From Panicum virgatum (Eukaryota > Streptophyta > Magnoliopsida > Poales > Poaceae), in contig NC_053138.1 in NCBI RefSeq assembly GCF_016808335.1, positions 61,426,951 to 61,490,950 on the forward strand: a stretch of 64,000 bases of DNA, written 5' to 3'. This document shows positions 44,730 through 56,698 of the stretch, in pieces; the stretch's first letter is position 1; each line of letters begins with the position of its first letter. The notes under the pieces are model-generated. The model was not told the origin of the DNA. It did no database searches and saw nothing but the letters and a program-made list of their open reading frames with translations. The position numbers were made by a program, and so were the translations under genes.

Positions 44730-45503
44730 GAGAGAGGAGTCCTGGGCTAGGGGAGCGGCATCTGGGGAAGGCCGAACTGGCCTAGGAAGGCTCGGAGGCG
44801 AGGTGGCGGAGCGAGCAGGTGGCGAGCTGCATGGCGAGGCGGCGTGGCAGCTCGGGAGTGCGCCGAGGACACGTGTTAGCGTGGGGAGGTGCCAAGAGGC
44901 AGGCCAGGTGGCGCTGGAGAGCTCCCTCGGGTCCACTAGGCCGCGGACGCGCCGTGGACGAGTTCCACCAGCTGCGTACGGACGCACAGTGGCTAGGCAG
45001 AGAGAAACAGAGAGGGGAGATGAAGATGAGGGCCTATTTGTGATTTCTGAAAATTCAGGGACCTCTCGGTAAACTAAAAATATCTCCTTCTTAGAGGGCT
45101 CAAACGAAAAAGTATTGAACACCAACTTTGCATAACTTTTCAAGATCTACAACTTTTGTTTTATACAAATTTTCATTTGAAACTCACATTTTGAACTATT
45201 TTTAAATTTCCAAACATGCACAAAAGGACTTTGACTATATTTAGATTTTTGATGGTTTTTGGCTGAAAGTTCAATTGAGTGTCATTTAAAGTACTTCTCA
45301 TGAGCCAACTTAATTTTTGTGCACATTTTTGAATTGTATTTTGAGTAAGTTTTCACCATTCTTCTTTCTGATTTTAATTTCTTTTGTGTAGTTTGACTTT
45401 ATTTGACCTTTCCCCTTTTGAATTAATTTCCCACATTCTTCTTTTAAGTTTTAATTGGGTACAGTGATCTGTATTTAAGTGTACTGACACCTGAGGTGTC
45501 ACA

Positions 45504-46323
45504 GTACTCGGGCGAGACCGATCCTGCAGTCTGGCTCAATGACTACTACCTAGCATGCCAGCTAGGCGGTGCGATGGACAACGCGGTCATCATCCGCAAC
45601 CTTCCCCTTCACCTTGCTGACGCCACACAAACGTGGCTCGAGCACTTGCCCGCGGACCAGATCCACAACTGGGCCGACTTAGTCCAGATCTTCGTGGGCA
45701 ACTTCCAAGGCATGTACGTGCACCCTGGGAACTCCTGGGACCTCAAAGGGTGCCGGCAGAAGCCCAATGAGTCCCTGCGCGACTACGTGCAGTGCTTCTC
45801 CAAGGAATGCACCGAACTCCCAAGCGTCGCCCACGTCGAGGTCATCAACGCCTTCCTCGAGGGCACGACGTGCAAGAACCTGGTACACGAGCTTGCGTGA
45901 AGCCGTCCCGCCAACACCAACGAGTTGTTCGACACTGCCACCAACTACGCCGCCGGTGAGGAGGCTGTTGGTGCCATTTTCCATGACAAGCCGAACAAGC
46001 GCAAGGAAGATGCGCCCGCAGAGGGCAGCTATGCCAAGACCAACGCCCCCGCTAAGAAACAAAAGTGGGGGAAGAAAGGGAAGAAGCCGGCCCCACCAAA
46101 CCAGCGTGGACCGGGGCAGGTGGAAGACTCCGACGAGGCCTTCGTCGCTGCCCCGGATGGAAAAGGACCTCGAGGCCCCCCTCGAGGCGGTGGCGGCCTG
46201 TTCGACGACATGCTTAAGAAGCCGTGCCCTTACCACAAGGGCTCGGTCAACCACACCCTAGAGCAGTGCGAGATGCTCCGGAAATACTATAACCGCGTCG
46301 CGCATCGCGATGAGGACAAGTAG
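45504..46323 (+). pseudogene. Element 1 gag, 3' part with zinc knuckle remnant
   Basis: The frame resumes after element 2 with SGETDPAVWLNDYYLACQLG, the Gag domain start, and continues through NWADLVQIFVGNFQGMYVHP and LRDYVQCFSKECTELP. TGA at 45898-45900 and TAG at 46321-46323 interrupt it; the reading frame is otherwise kept between them. A basic linker (KKQKWGKKGKKPAPP) and CPYHKGSVNHTLEQC, the Tat-type CHC-like knuckle, close the region. It belongs with 24578-26088 as one original gene. Confidence 0.85.
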
Positions 46324-47171
46324 AAGGATGCTGGCGACAAAGGTGGAGACAACGAGTTCCCCCCGGTGGTGAACGCCTTCTTCATCTTTGGAGGACCGAT
46401 GACAAACATGACCTCTCGGCAGCGCAAGCGTGAGCACCGGGAAGTCTTCTCCGTCACCAAGGCCACGCCATCCTACCTCGACTGGTCAGAGGACACTATT
46501 TCCTTCGGCCGCGAGGACCACCCCGACTACATCCCACACCCGGGACGGTACCTGCTTGTTGTCGACCCCATCATCGGCAACACCCCTTCTCCAAGGTGCT
46601 CATGGATGGAGGCAGCAGCCTCAACATCATGTACGCCCACACCTTGGAGCTCATAGGGATCGGATTGAACAAGCTCCGCCCCAGCAAATCGCCATAACAT
46701 GGTGTTGCGCCGGGGAAACGAGTCCAACCCCTCGACCAGATCGACCTACCCGTCTGTTTCGGCATGGCAGCCAACTTCCGCAAGGAAGTGCTCACCTTCG
46801 AGGTGGTGGGGTTTCGAGGAGCCTACCACGCCATCCTTGGTCGTCCCTGCTACGCCAAATTCATGGCCATCCCCAACTACACCCATCTCAAGCTGAAGAT
46901 GCCGGGCCCAAGGGGTGTCATCACCGTCGGCTCCTCGTTCGAGCACGCCTAAGAGTGCGATGTTGAGTGTGTCGAGCATGCGGAGGCTCAAGCGAAGGTA
47001 GAGGCCCTCGCAGCCACCCTCGACAAAATGGCAAGCGAGGCCTTGGACTCCACGCACTGACACACGGGCAGCTTCGAACCCGCCGAGGGTATCAAGAAGG
47101 TGCTCCTCGACCCGAATCACCACGATGACAAGGCGTTGCAGGTCAGCGCCACCCTCGACAGCAAATAGGAA
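46324..47171 (+). pseudogene. Element 1 protease region (broken)
   Basis: Frames with NAFFIFGGPMTNMTSRQRKR and LDWSEDTISFGREDHPDYIP precede LMDGGSSLNIMYAHTLELIG (about 46597-46656), the aspartic protease active site of Tat/Athila elements. A frame change near 46585, a stop in the 46690s, another at 46950-46952 and further stops at 47058 and 47166 break it. Confidence 0.75.
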
Positions 47172-49259
47172 GTGGTGCTCGTCGACTTTCTCCGCACCAA
47201 TGCAGACATCTTTGCATGGAGCCCCTTGGACATGCCTGGCATACCGAGGGAGGTCGCCGAGCACTCCCTTGATATCCGACCCAACTCCAAGCAGGTGAAG
47301 CAGCGCCTGCGACGCTTCGACGAGCTCAAGCGCCGGGCGATCGGCGAGGAGCTGCAAAAACTTCTGGCGGCCGGATTCATCAAGGAGGTAATCCATACCG
47401 AGTGGCTAGCTAATCCTGTATTAGTGAAGAAAAAGAATGGAAGTTGGAGGATGTGCGTAGACTACACTAGTTTAAATAAAGCATGTCCGAAGGTTCCCTT
47501 TCCTTTGCCGTGTATTGATCAAATCGTAGATTCAACTGTGGGATGTGAACTTTTATCCTTTCTTGATGCTTATTCCGGTTACCACCAAATCAAGATGAAA
47601 GAGTCCGACCAGCTCGCGACCTCTTTTATCACACCTTTCGGCATGTACTGCTACGTCACAATGCCTTTTGGCCTCAGAAACGCCGGAGCTACATATCAGC
47701 GGTGTATGCTCCATGTATTCGGGGACCATCTCAGGCGGAATGTAGAAGCATATCTCGATGACATCATTGTAAAATCCAGGAAGGCGGATGACCTGGTAGC
47801 CAATCTTAGGATCGCATTCGATTGCCTAAGGGCCAAAGGGGTAAAACTCAACCCCGAGAAGTGCGTGTTCGGAGTCCCTCGAGGCATGCTCTTGGGCTTC
47901 ATTGTCTCCCAGCGGGGCATCGAACCCAACCCTGAGAAAGTCTCGGCCATCACTCGGATGGGACCGATCCGAGGCCAAAAGAGGGTACAGAGGGTCATGG
48001 GATGCCTAGCGTCCCTCAGCCGATTCATCTCGTGTCTCGGCGAGAAAGGCTTGCCCCTGTATCGACTCCTGAGGAAAACTGAGCATTTCACGTGGACCCC
48101 CGAGGCTCAAGAAGCCCTCGACAGGCTAAAGGCATTGCTCACTCACGCCCCCATTCTCACACCACCCATAGACGGTGAGCCCCTCTATCTGTACATAGCT
48201 ATGACAACCCAAGTGGTCAGCGCGGTGATCGTTGTCGAAAGACAAGAGGAGGGTCATGCTTTGCCTGTCCAACGGCCGGTGTACTACATCAGCAAAGTGT
48301 TGTCCGAAACCAAGACACGCTATACGCAGATCCAGAAGCTGCTATACACAGTGGTTTTGGCTCGGCGCAAGCTGTGCCACTACTTCGAGGCCCATCCCGT
48401 CACCGTGGTCTCGTCTTTCTCTCTGGGAGAGATAGTCCGCAACAGGGAAGCCGAAGGTAGAATTGCCAAGTGGTCCTTAGAGCTGATGGGAGAAACTCTC
48501 ACCTACACCCCTCGCAAGGCGATCAAGTCCCAAGTCTTGGCCAACTTCGTCGCTGAGTGGACGAACACTCAGCTACCCCCACCACAAATCCAAGCTGAAT
48601 GCTGGACCATGTACTTCGACGGGTCGGTGATGAAAACCGGCGCCGGCGCTGGCCTCCTCTTCATCTCACCCCTCGGAGAGCACATGCGCTACGTAATACG
48701 CCTGCACTTCCCTGCGTCTAACAACATGGCAGAGTACGAGGCCCTCCTCAGTGGCCTCCTCATCGCCATTGAGCTTGGTGTCAAGCGCCTCGACGTACGC
48801 GGTGACTCTCAGCTCGTCATCGACCAAGTGATGAAGGAGTCTAGCTGTCATGACCTGAAGATGGAGGCATACTGCAATGCAGTACGCTGCCTCGAAGACA
48901 AGTTCGATGACCTAGAACTCAACCATGTCCCGCGCAAGTACAACGAGGATGCCGATGAACTAGCCAAGATCGCGTCAGGGCGGACCACCGTCCCCCCGAA
49001 CATCTTTGCTTGCGACATCGCCAAGCCCTCCGTCGACTTCAAGGATCTGGCGGAACCAAGCCCCTCGAACGCCGAGCCCCCCAGCGGGAAGCCCTCGGTG
49101 GACGAGGCCGAGTCCATGGACACTGGTTTCGAGACCTCCTCCATGGACGAGGCCGAAGCAATGGAGATCGACGAGGCCCCAATTTCGCGAGATTGGCGCA
49201 CCCAGTGCCTTGACTGGATGATTCGAGGGATCCTACCATCGGACCGCGCTCAGGCGTAG
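47172..49259 (+). pseudogene. Element 1 RT, RNase H and additional RNase H
   Basis: A 695-codon open stretch, not a complete polyprotein; it starts after a TAG and has no proper initiation codon. RT: PVLVKKKNGSWRMCVDYTSL, MPFGLRNAGATYQRCM and the catalytic YLDDIIVKS. The RNase H region follows (PVYYISKVLSETKTRYTQIQ). A second, plant-type RNase H domain begins WTMYFDGSVMKTGAGAGLLF and includes NNMAEYEALLSGL and VRGDSQLVIDQV; this additional domain is the hallmark of Tat elements. The catalytic RT Asp pair is kept. It ends in TAG at 49257-49259, where the frame to integrase is lost. Confidence 0.88.
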
Positions 49260-50390
49260 CGCGACGCCTCGCTAGGCGGGCCAAGTCCTTTGTCCTAATC
49301 GACGACGAGCTGTACAAACGTAGTCCCTCGGGCATTTTGCAGCGATGCATCCCCATCCCCGAGGGCAAGGAGCTAATCCGTGACATCCACGCTGGCATTT
49401 CGACAAGGCTTTTACTGGCCCACCGCGGTCTCCGACGCCACCGACGTCGTGCGGACCTACGAGGGTTGCCAGTTCCACGCTCGAAAGAAGCACCTCCTGG
49501 CCCACGCTCTGCAGACCATCCCCATCATGTGGCCGTTCGCCGTGTGGAGATTGGACCTCGTTGGCCCGCTGCAGAAGGCGCCCGGGGTCTACACCCACTT
49601 GTTGGTGGCAATCGACAAATTCTCCAAGTGGATCGAGGCTCGACCCATCGGCAAGATTAGATCCGAGCAAGCTGTTCTATTCTTTACTGACATTGTCTTT
49701 AGGTTCGGGGTCCCGAACTCGATCATCACCAACAACGGCACCCAGTTCACAGGCAAGAAATTCTTGGCATTCTGTGACAGCTACCACATACGCGTGGACT
49801 GGTCGACTGTGGCGCACCCACAGATGAATGGGCAAGTGGAGCGTGCCAATGGCATGATCCTCCAAGGACTGAAGCCAAGGATCTTCAACAAGCAGAACAA
49901 GTTTGGCCAGAGGTGACTCACAGAGCTACGCTCGGTTATTTGGAGCCTGAGGACGACCCCAAGCAGAGCCACGGGCTTTACCCCGTTCTTCCTCGTCTAT
50001 GGTGCCGAGGCCATGCTCCCCACGGACCTAGAGTATGGGTCACCGAGGCTCAAGGCCTATCAAGAGCAGCAGAACCAGCAAGCCCGCGAGGACTCGCTGG
50101 ATCAAGTGGACAAGGCTCGAGACGTGGCGCTCCTACATTCTGCGCATATCAGCAGTCCCTGTGAAGATATCAAGCACAGAGAGTTCGGCGCCGAGACCTC
50201 AACAAAGGGGACTTGGTGCTGAGGCTTCGACAGGACAACAGGGGCCGCCACAAGCTCTCACCATCATGGGAAGGCCCATAAATCATCGCCGAGGTGCTCA
50301 AGCCCGGCACGTACAAGCTGGCGAACGAAAATGGCGAAGTCCTCACCAATGCTTGGAACATACAGCAACTACGTCGCTTCTCTCCTTAGA
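49260..50390 (+). pseudogene. Element 1 integrase (frameshifted)
   Basis: LIDDELYKRSPSGILQRCIP (about 49292-49350) is the integrase N-terminal start. After a frame change near 49390 the core reads FAVWRLDLVGPLQKAPGVYT, HLLVAIDKFSKWIEARPI, NSIITNNGTQFTGKKF and HPQMNGQVERANGMI. The usual TDNG box is TNNG here, so the second catalytic Asp is substituted. A TGA at 49914-49916 precedes FFLVYGAEAMLPTDLEYGSP-type C-terminal sequence in another frame to about 50390. Confidence 0.82.
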
Positions 50391-50639
50391 GTTCCAAGCT
50401 ATTTGTACATCGTTTGTACTCGCATTTACGATTTTCCGAAACAATAAAGGAGTATGCTTTACTTGTTTATTCAGCCTGGCACGCGCTCACAGCGGTCCGC
50501 TCACAGGTCAGTGTATTCAGCCTGCGTCGCCATGAGCGCGGTGTTGACCGCCTCCTTCGCCGCAGTCTCGTTCGCCACTCTCTGCCTCAGCTCTGATCAA
50601 AGGAACCAAGATAAGCTGTGATAAATTAGAATCCAACAA

Positions 50640-53600
50640 CAACAAAATCTCGAGCACTCACCCGCGATATTCTTCTGTGCTTCCTCCTGCTGGGCTCAGG
50701 TGGCCTCCTCGAGCAAGGACAAGGAGTCCTCCTTCTCCTTGAGGGCGGCCTCCGCGTTCCGGATGGCCACCTCCTTTTCCTTGAGGGCTTTGCCCTTTTC
50801 CTCGAGGGTCCCGGAGAGCATGGCGAGCGCTGGAGCTTGGTCTCCTTCTGCTCGAGCGCCGTCCTAACATGCTGCAGCTTGGCAGTCTGCGCCTCGGCCT
50901 CCTGAGCCTTCTGCTCCGCCGCGGCCCTCTGGACGTCGCGCTCGCCAGCAGTCCGCACCACCTCTTCCTCTAGCGCCCGCTAACGCGCCCCCAGATCTGT
51001 CATCTTGGTGTTGGCGTCGATGTTCTGGAGCACCAAGTCGGCATTGTCCTGCCAAAGCCAGCGCATTTGGGAGTACAGCCGGGTCAACTCATCGCTCTTT
51101 TTGCGCGAAATGTCCCTCAACTACTGCAAGTGGAAGAGCATGAATGAAACGCACAAAATCAAGGCCAAATACAAACGATTCCGGGGAGGGAGCCACCTAC
51201 CTGGCTGATCTGGAAATCCGTCGTTCGATGGAGCTCCAAGGTGCGGTCGAGGTGGCCCAGAATCTGAGAGCCAGCCTCGAACTGTGCCTTCCAGACGGCT
51301 TTCTCCTCCTGCTCATTGCGGACCCCGGACTGGATGATCGCCCCGTGACGGGGCCCCTCAGACGTCCCCGCGTTGAGTACCTCCTCGGAGGCCGACGTGA
51401 ACTCGGCTATCCGGTCGGCGGCGCTGGCCACAGCAGCAGGGTCGATGTGCCTCGAGTCCTCGAACTCCTCACTGCTCTCCAGCAGCTGCACCACCGACAC
51501 CACGTTCTCCGGCGCCGTTTGTGCCGTCACCGCTACAACAACACCGTCGTCCCGGGCCCTCGCAGGCTTCGGGACGCAGGTTTCCTCCGCTGCCGGCGCC
51601 CATAGCGCCGACTCCTCCTCTGTGACGCCCTCGACCCTAGCCCTCAGGGACTCGAGGACGATGGTCTCCACCTCTATTTGGCTGGCGGGGCACTCCGGGG
51701 CGTCCCCACCAGCTCCTCCTGCGACCGGCCAGGCGGCGCTATCCGCATCGCCCCGACCGGCCTCGACTTCGATGTCTAGCCGGGTGGCGTCATTTGCACC
51801 GCCCCGGTCGACCTCCCCGTCGACATCAACCTGAGCGGCCGTTACAGCTCCGCCCTGGCCGGCGTTGCCCCTGCTCTTCGGCGCTCTAGCCTGTTGGGCC
51901 TTCTGGGCACCTCGAGCCATCGCCTCCTGGAGCTTCGCGGCCTCCGCCACAATGTCCACGACGGGCAGGGGCTGCGGTGCCGTGTGCGCCACGGCACGCC
52001 CCGGTCTTGAGGGCCTTGGTCGGCGCAAGCTGGGCTGCAACCCTGGCGATGGCCCCGGAGCTGGTAATCGGGGAAGAAGCGCTGAAGTCAGCAGGATCGG
52101 GGGGTCGATTAAACGAATGCGAAGAATAAAAGCAAAATCACTTACCCTGACCGGGCGCTCATGCTGCGCTTGCCCGAGCCGCTCCTTCGGGCCCGCGGCA
52201 CACTGACACCTCTCGACGACTGACCCGAGGGCGTCGTCCTCGGATCGGCCTGGAGCCTCGAGGCTGTCTGCACGGACGTCTCCGCGCTCGCCGCAGACCC
52301 ACCGCCACTCGTTGACACCGCGGGCGCGGGTGTCCTCCAACCCGTCGCCGGTGGAGACGACCTCTGTCCTGTCACAGGCGTAGATGATCTCCCGCCGCTG
52401 CCGGCATAGGCGACCTTCGTCCCGCCGCTGGCGTGGGCGACCTCCGCCCCACCCCTACGAGGGGCGGATCCACCAACGACCCCGATGTGAGCTTCGCCTC
52501 ACCCAGCGTCACTTACACATCCTCGTCGCCAGCCCCTTGATAGACCGGCAGGGAACCCGCGCCAGTCACCACCTCGTCGTCGTCTGAGAAGTTGAGCTCG
52601 GTGTCCGAGGAGTCCTCCCCCTCCTCCTCGGTGGACTCGGGTGTGGCAGGCCGGGGCTTTCCCTCCGCGTGTGCAATTTTGCATGCCTTCTCGTGCTTTT
52701 CCTTCCTCTTCCTCTTCCCGGCGGCAGCCGCCTCCGCCGCATCCTTCTGCTTCTTCTCCGCCTCTGCGTGCAGGCGGTTGACTTCACGTTCTTCCGGGAC
52801 TGGAGGCCTCGAGGTGTAGCCCCTGCGGCTCACCCCCTGCGAAACGCAACCAAGTCAGAATCAGTGAGTGGGGAGAAGAGTAGCACAAATCGGCAACGAA
52901 TGGAAACTGGAACTTACCACAAAAAGGAACCCCATCTCGGGGCGCATCTTGATCTCCCAGAGATCGTTCGGCTTGTCGAGGAACTCCGCCACCGTGTTCT
53001 TCGCCCTCCGGGCGTCGACATCACAGGGGAACAGCACGAGCGACGTCCCCGAGCCCGAGCCTGGGGCCTCGGGGGTGAGGTTGAAAATTGGCAGGCTCCT
53101 CTCCATGAGAGGAATCACCCTCTGCTGGTGAAAGTTCGCGATGATGGCTGCCACCGTCAACCCCCTCCTCGCCAGATGCAGCAACGCGTTGGTGAGCACC
53201 TCGAGCCTGGCCTGAAGCGGTGGGGGCGATACCCCCCAATCCCACTTCTCCAGCCTCTCCCGGAGCACCTTCTTGGTGAACACCGGGAGCCGGTTGCCGA
53301 AGTTGCGCAGGTAAAACCACCCTTGGGTCCACCTGGTGTTGTTCGCCGTCATCCTATTGGGGATGTACAAATTCTCTAGGTTGGGCACAAGTGAAGCATC
53401 AGACCGCCGGCGCGGGCGAACCTCTTCGGCTGGCCCCGCGCATTCTCGATGAAGAGCTCGCCGTGGAACAAATGGATCCATAGATCCCAGTGCACCTCGA
53501 TCTCCAGATACCCCTCGCAGACAGCGATGAATACCGCCGCTTGCGAGATGGAGTTGGGGCCGAAGTTGTGCAGCTCCACCCCGTAGTAATCGCACAGCGC

Positions 53601-53831
53601 CCGCATGAATCTACCGACGGGGACGCCGAATCCCCGCACGTGGAGTCGCACGAGGCTCATGACGTAGCCCTCAGGGGGATTCGGTTCGGTCTCCTCTGGC
53701 CACGGGGGAATCCACGCCGGCCGCTCCGAGTTGATGTTCACCGGCAGCAGCTTGTCGGCGACCAGCTGCTCCAAAACTGCCGCGGTGGCGGTGGACTTCC
53801 CCCACGACAACGGCTCCTGGACATCCGACAT
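50640..53831 (-). pseudogene. Antisense gene of element 1 (gypsy-type transposon domain plus coiled coil)
   Basis: Minus-strand gene downstream of integrase. ATG at 53831 starts MSDVQEPLSWGK. Exon 1 carries PPEGYVMSLVRLHVRGFGVP and RALCDYYGVELHNFGPNSIS, the putative gypsy-type transposon domain (Pfam PF04195 type), then after a one-base frameshift near 53390 YIPNRMTANNTRWTQGWFYL. Donor GTAAGT at 52917 and acceptor GCAG at 52837 lead to an exon with a basic Lys/Arg helix and an acidic tail. Another donor near 52142 and further exons give an Ala/Glu-rich coiled coil ending near 50640. Extra antisense ORFs at this position are known in Tat elements (Grande, Retand). Function unknown. Exon limits are approximate and the gene is broken. 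Confidence 0.7.
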
Positions 53832-53871
53832 CGCTTCGAACCACTGGGGGATGCGGGAAGTCAAGCTCTAC

Positions 53872-56681
53872 GGTGGCTAAGGTGCGCTCACGCTCTCTCC
53901 TTCCTCCTCTTGCTCTCGGCTATAGGCTCAGGATGCAGGGGAGCCGGAGAAGGCAGGGGAGACGAAGGCAAAGTGGCCAGGTGAGCCCAAACAACCCCCC
54001 TTCCCTGCTTTTATCCATCAAGATGGGCGGATTTTCCGCCACAGCCCGAATCCACCGCATTGAATGCGGTAGATTTTGCTGTCGCTGATGGCTGGGCCCC
54101 ATGACCGCGGAGTCCCCCACGCGGTCACTTGGCAATAATTATGGCGCGGTAACTGACGGGCGCGGCACAACTATAGCACTGTTCCATCCGTCAGCCGCCG
54201 CCCACGCCACTTCGTCCACCCGAGGCAGCCGCCTAAAACTGCGCCTGCACTGCACCGCACGTACTGGGCCACGTCGCCCACGACCAGCGAAAGACCCACG
54301 CGCACGACCTATGACTCCGCGCTGTTTGCGAACCATGACGGAATATTCCTTTCGGGGGCTCTTCACCCTCAAAGGAACCTTATTCCGAGGCCTTACTGAA
54401 CAGGGGTTCGAAGCCAGGCCCGTCGAGGGTTCGACAGGCGCCCCAGATCGCCAGAGTCAGGGACTGCATGGATGTGCCGTACAAGCTACCCTCGAACGCG
54501 GAGTTCGAGACATCCTACGTAGTGTTCAAGGCCAGTCGAGGGTGCCTAGCAGGGGGATCCGATCGAGGGACAGCATCGAGCCCTCGGACCCAATCGAACG
54601 GGTCCGAGCCCCGCCTAGTGAACCTTTGCGAGCGCTTTATATGACGTGTCCACAGACCACGAGCCGACCCTTATCGAATGGGGCACAGACGTCCACTTGA
54701 ACCACCCGCTAGCAGCTCACTGAAGCAGCCATAGCTCGCGGCCCGGGCATGGGTAGTATGGTGCGCTTCACCCCTCCTCCCTGCGGAAGGGTGACGAGGG
54801 TCGTAATAAAAGTCGAGGGTCCCCTGAACGCCTTCACGCAGGCCGGGGCTCGGGGGCTACTCGCACACCGCGGCTCAGGCCGCACCCTCGAATGGATCGA
54901 CAACCGTCGATTATGAAGTTCCACGTGTTTAACCAAAACCCCCACTCTTAACGCGCGCCTACTAGATGGTTCAGTAGGACTTTGAGTCACTGCGCCAGCA
55001 CAAAAAATGCCGAGGCCGGCTGAAAGGAATGCCGATGCCGGCTGAAAAAGACCCTGGACGGCCACCCCAGTAAAGCAACCAAGCAGGGAGACGTATATAG
55101 CCCTTGGACGAGTGCAAACACTCCTCCAAGGCCTCGGGGGCTACACCCGCGGGTGCCTTGGTGCGCCCCCACGGAGGAAACTTCACACATTTGAGGACCA
55201 AAATCCTCTGCAGGCTTACTCGAATGCCCTCAGCAGCACGACGTCGACATGCCCAGTGGCGGCACCATGGTACTCGAGGCGACTATGATCTGCACAGGCA
55301 ACTCGGAGTGGCCACCTCACTACTTCTCCAGCGACAAACCCCGACTTTGGATCAAACTCCTCCAACAATACTCCCCGGAGCACCGTTGTGCCCTCGCCGG
55401 GCAAACTAAGGCCGCCGCGGTCAGTACTCGAGCCACACCCTCGAAGGGTTAAGCCTCTGCGGGGCTGATGCACACCTTTACACCCTCAGTCATCCTCTCC
55501 GTGAAGGAGAAGGAGACTTCATTGCTCTTTACAAACAAATATTACAAAGGGTTACCAGCTCGAAGCCATCGAAAAGTACAAAAGCATTGCCACCTGCGTG
55601 GCAATTTTCCCTGTCTTGGGGAGGAGCGAGCGCCGATGAAGAGCACCAAGTCCTTGGCCGACATGACGACTAGGCTGCTCGGGATTACGAGGAGCAGCCC
55701 CCAGACCGCACAGGTCCGGCGGGATGCCCTCCTCGCAAGCTTTCTTCTAGCGTCTCCTCCACCAAAGACCTTGCGGGGGGTCAAGCTGGCGGGCAGCACC
55801 CTCTGCACCATCTCCCCGAGAGCGACGTTGTCGCCAAGAGGGACGATGCGAAGAATGGCCACCAAACCTGGTGCTGACGCCATGGTCAGGCGTCTCAACA
55901 CCCCTTCAGGCCGAGGGACATCACAGAAGCAGGATCCCACAGGCCCAATGTTCTTCTGCTAATCCCACTGAAGCTGAGGGACGGTGAGTACGCCCTCTCT
56001 AGCTTTCCCCCGTCGCTCGCAAGCATTCTTCTAGCATCAGAGCCTAAAGAAACCAGGCTACCCCATCTTGGGGATGGCCGGGAAAGGCAAAGGGACACAT
56101 TACGAGACTTAGGCAAAGTTAGAAGTAAGAGCGGGGAAGTTGGAGAGGAAAGGAAGTCCCACGACCCCTATTTTATAGCTGCGTCGGGTGCCAAGCCTTA
56201 AGCCTGTCGCAGGGGAAAGGCTTGGACCGCCCGTGACGGTGCGGCACCCCACGAGTGAAAGATGCCCTCAGTTACCGTGCCGAGACGCGACCAAACAATG
56301 CAAAGACGAGCCCCTGGACGCTGAGCAGCGCAGCATCGGCGCTAGCCGACTGCCCTCGAACGGCACGTCGCAAGGCCACCAGGGAAAGCAGGGCTGAGAC
56401 CCTGAGTGCAGGACAGCGCGGCAATAGCCCCAGCTGCAGAGCAGCAGGCACCATCATGACCCTGGCCTGCTCAGCACGCTGACGCGTCTCGTCCCCAGAA
56501 CAAAACAAGAAGGGGCGCGCGCCTCATAGTACTTTTTCCGCAGGCGCACTGCCCCGATCGATGAGTTGTCGCGCCCGCTAGGCCAGCACCCGGATGCGCC
56601 TGGCAGGAGCGCAACACCGATCGATCACATCAAGGGTTAAAATTGCCGAAATACCCTTTGGCCGAATCCCCTGACTCAACC
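53872..56681. other. Element 1 3' internal non-coding region
   Basis: GC-rich sequence between the antisense gene and the PPT. Its first part (53832-54100) would be the antisense gene promoter. Frames are open by chance on both strands; none has recognisable content. Confidence 0.55.
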
Positions 56682-56698
56682 AAAGGCTCGGGGGCTAC
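56682..56698 (+). promoter_or_regulatory. Element 1 polypurine tract
   Basis: AAAGGCTCGGGGGCTAC immediately before the 3' LTR; the G-rich form typical of Tat elements. Confidence 0.8.

Larger units (their letters stand above)
26089..45503 (-). mobile_element. Element 2: Tekay-lineage Ty3/Gypsy retrotransposon inside element 1
   Basis: Minus-strand element with LTR copies at 26089-30228 and 37727-45503, flanked by a perfect 5-bp duplication GTACT (26084-26088 and 45504-45508). In element orientation: 5' LTR, initiator-Met-type primer site (TGGCATCAGAGC), a separate ORF before gag, gag-pol with CCHC knuckle, protease, RT, RNase H, integrase and a chromodomain-like end, then PPT. The upstream extra ORF and chromodomain fit Tekay/Del elements of the RIRE3/RIRE8 kind (established knowledge). 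It splits element 1 gag, so it is younger. A solo LTR of another family lies inside its right LTR. Confidence 0.94.
37727..45503 (-). repeat. Element 2 5' LTR (right copy), interrupted
   Basis: Matches 26089-30228. Extra content is the solo LTR at 38976-42353 with its duplication and a 256-bp segment at 42369-42624; removing both gives close to 4140 bp. Confidence 0.92.

Noticed and set aside
51159..52340. 393-codon minus-strand ORF as a host gene
   Set aside because: It is within element 1, and better read as exons and intron of the element's antisense gene; the first part is intron and wrong frame.
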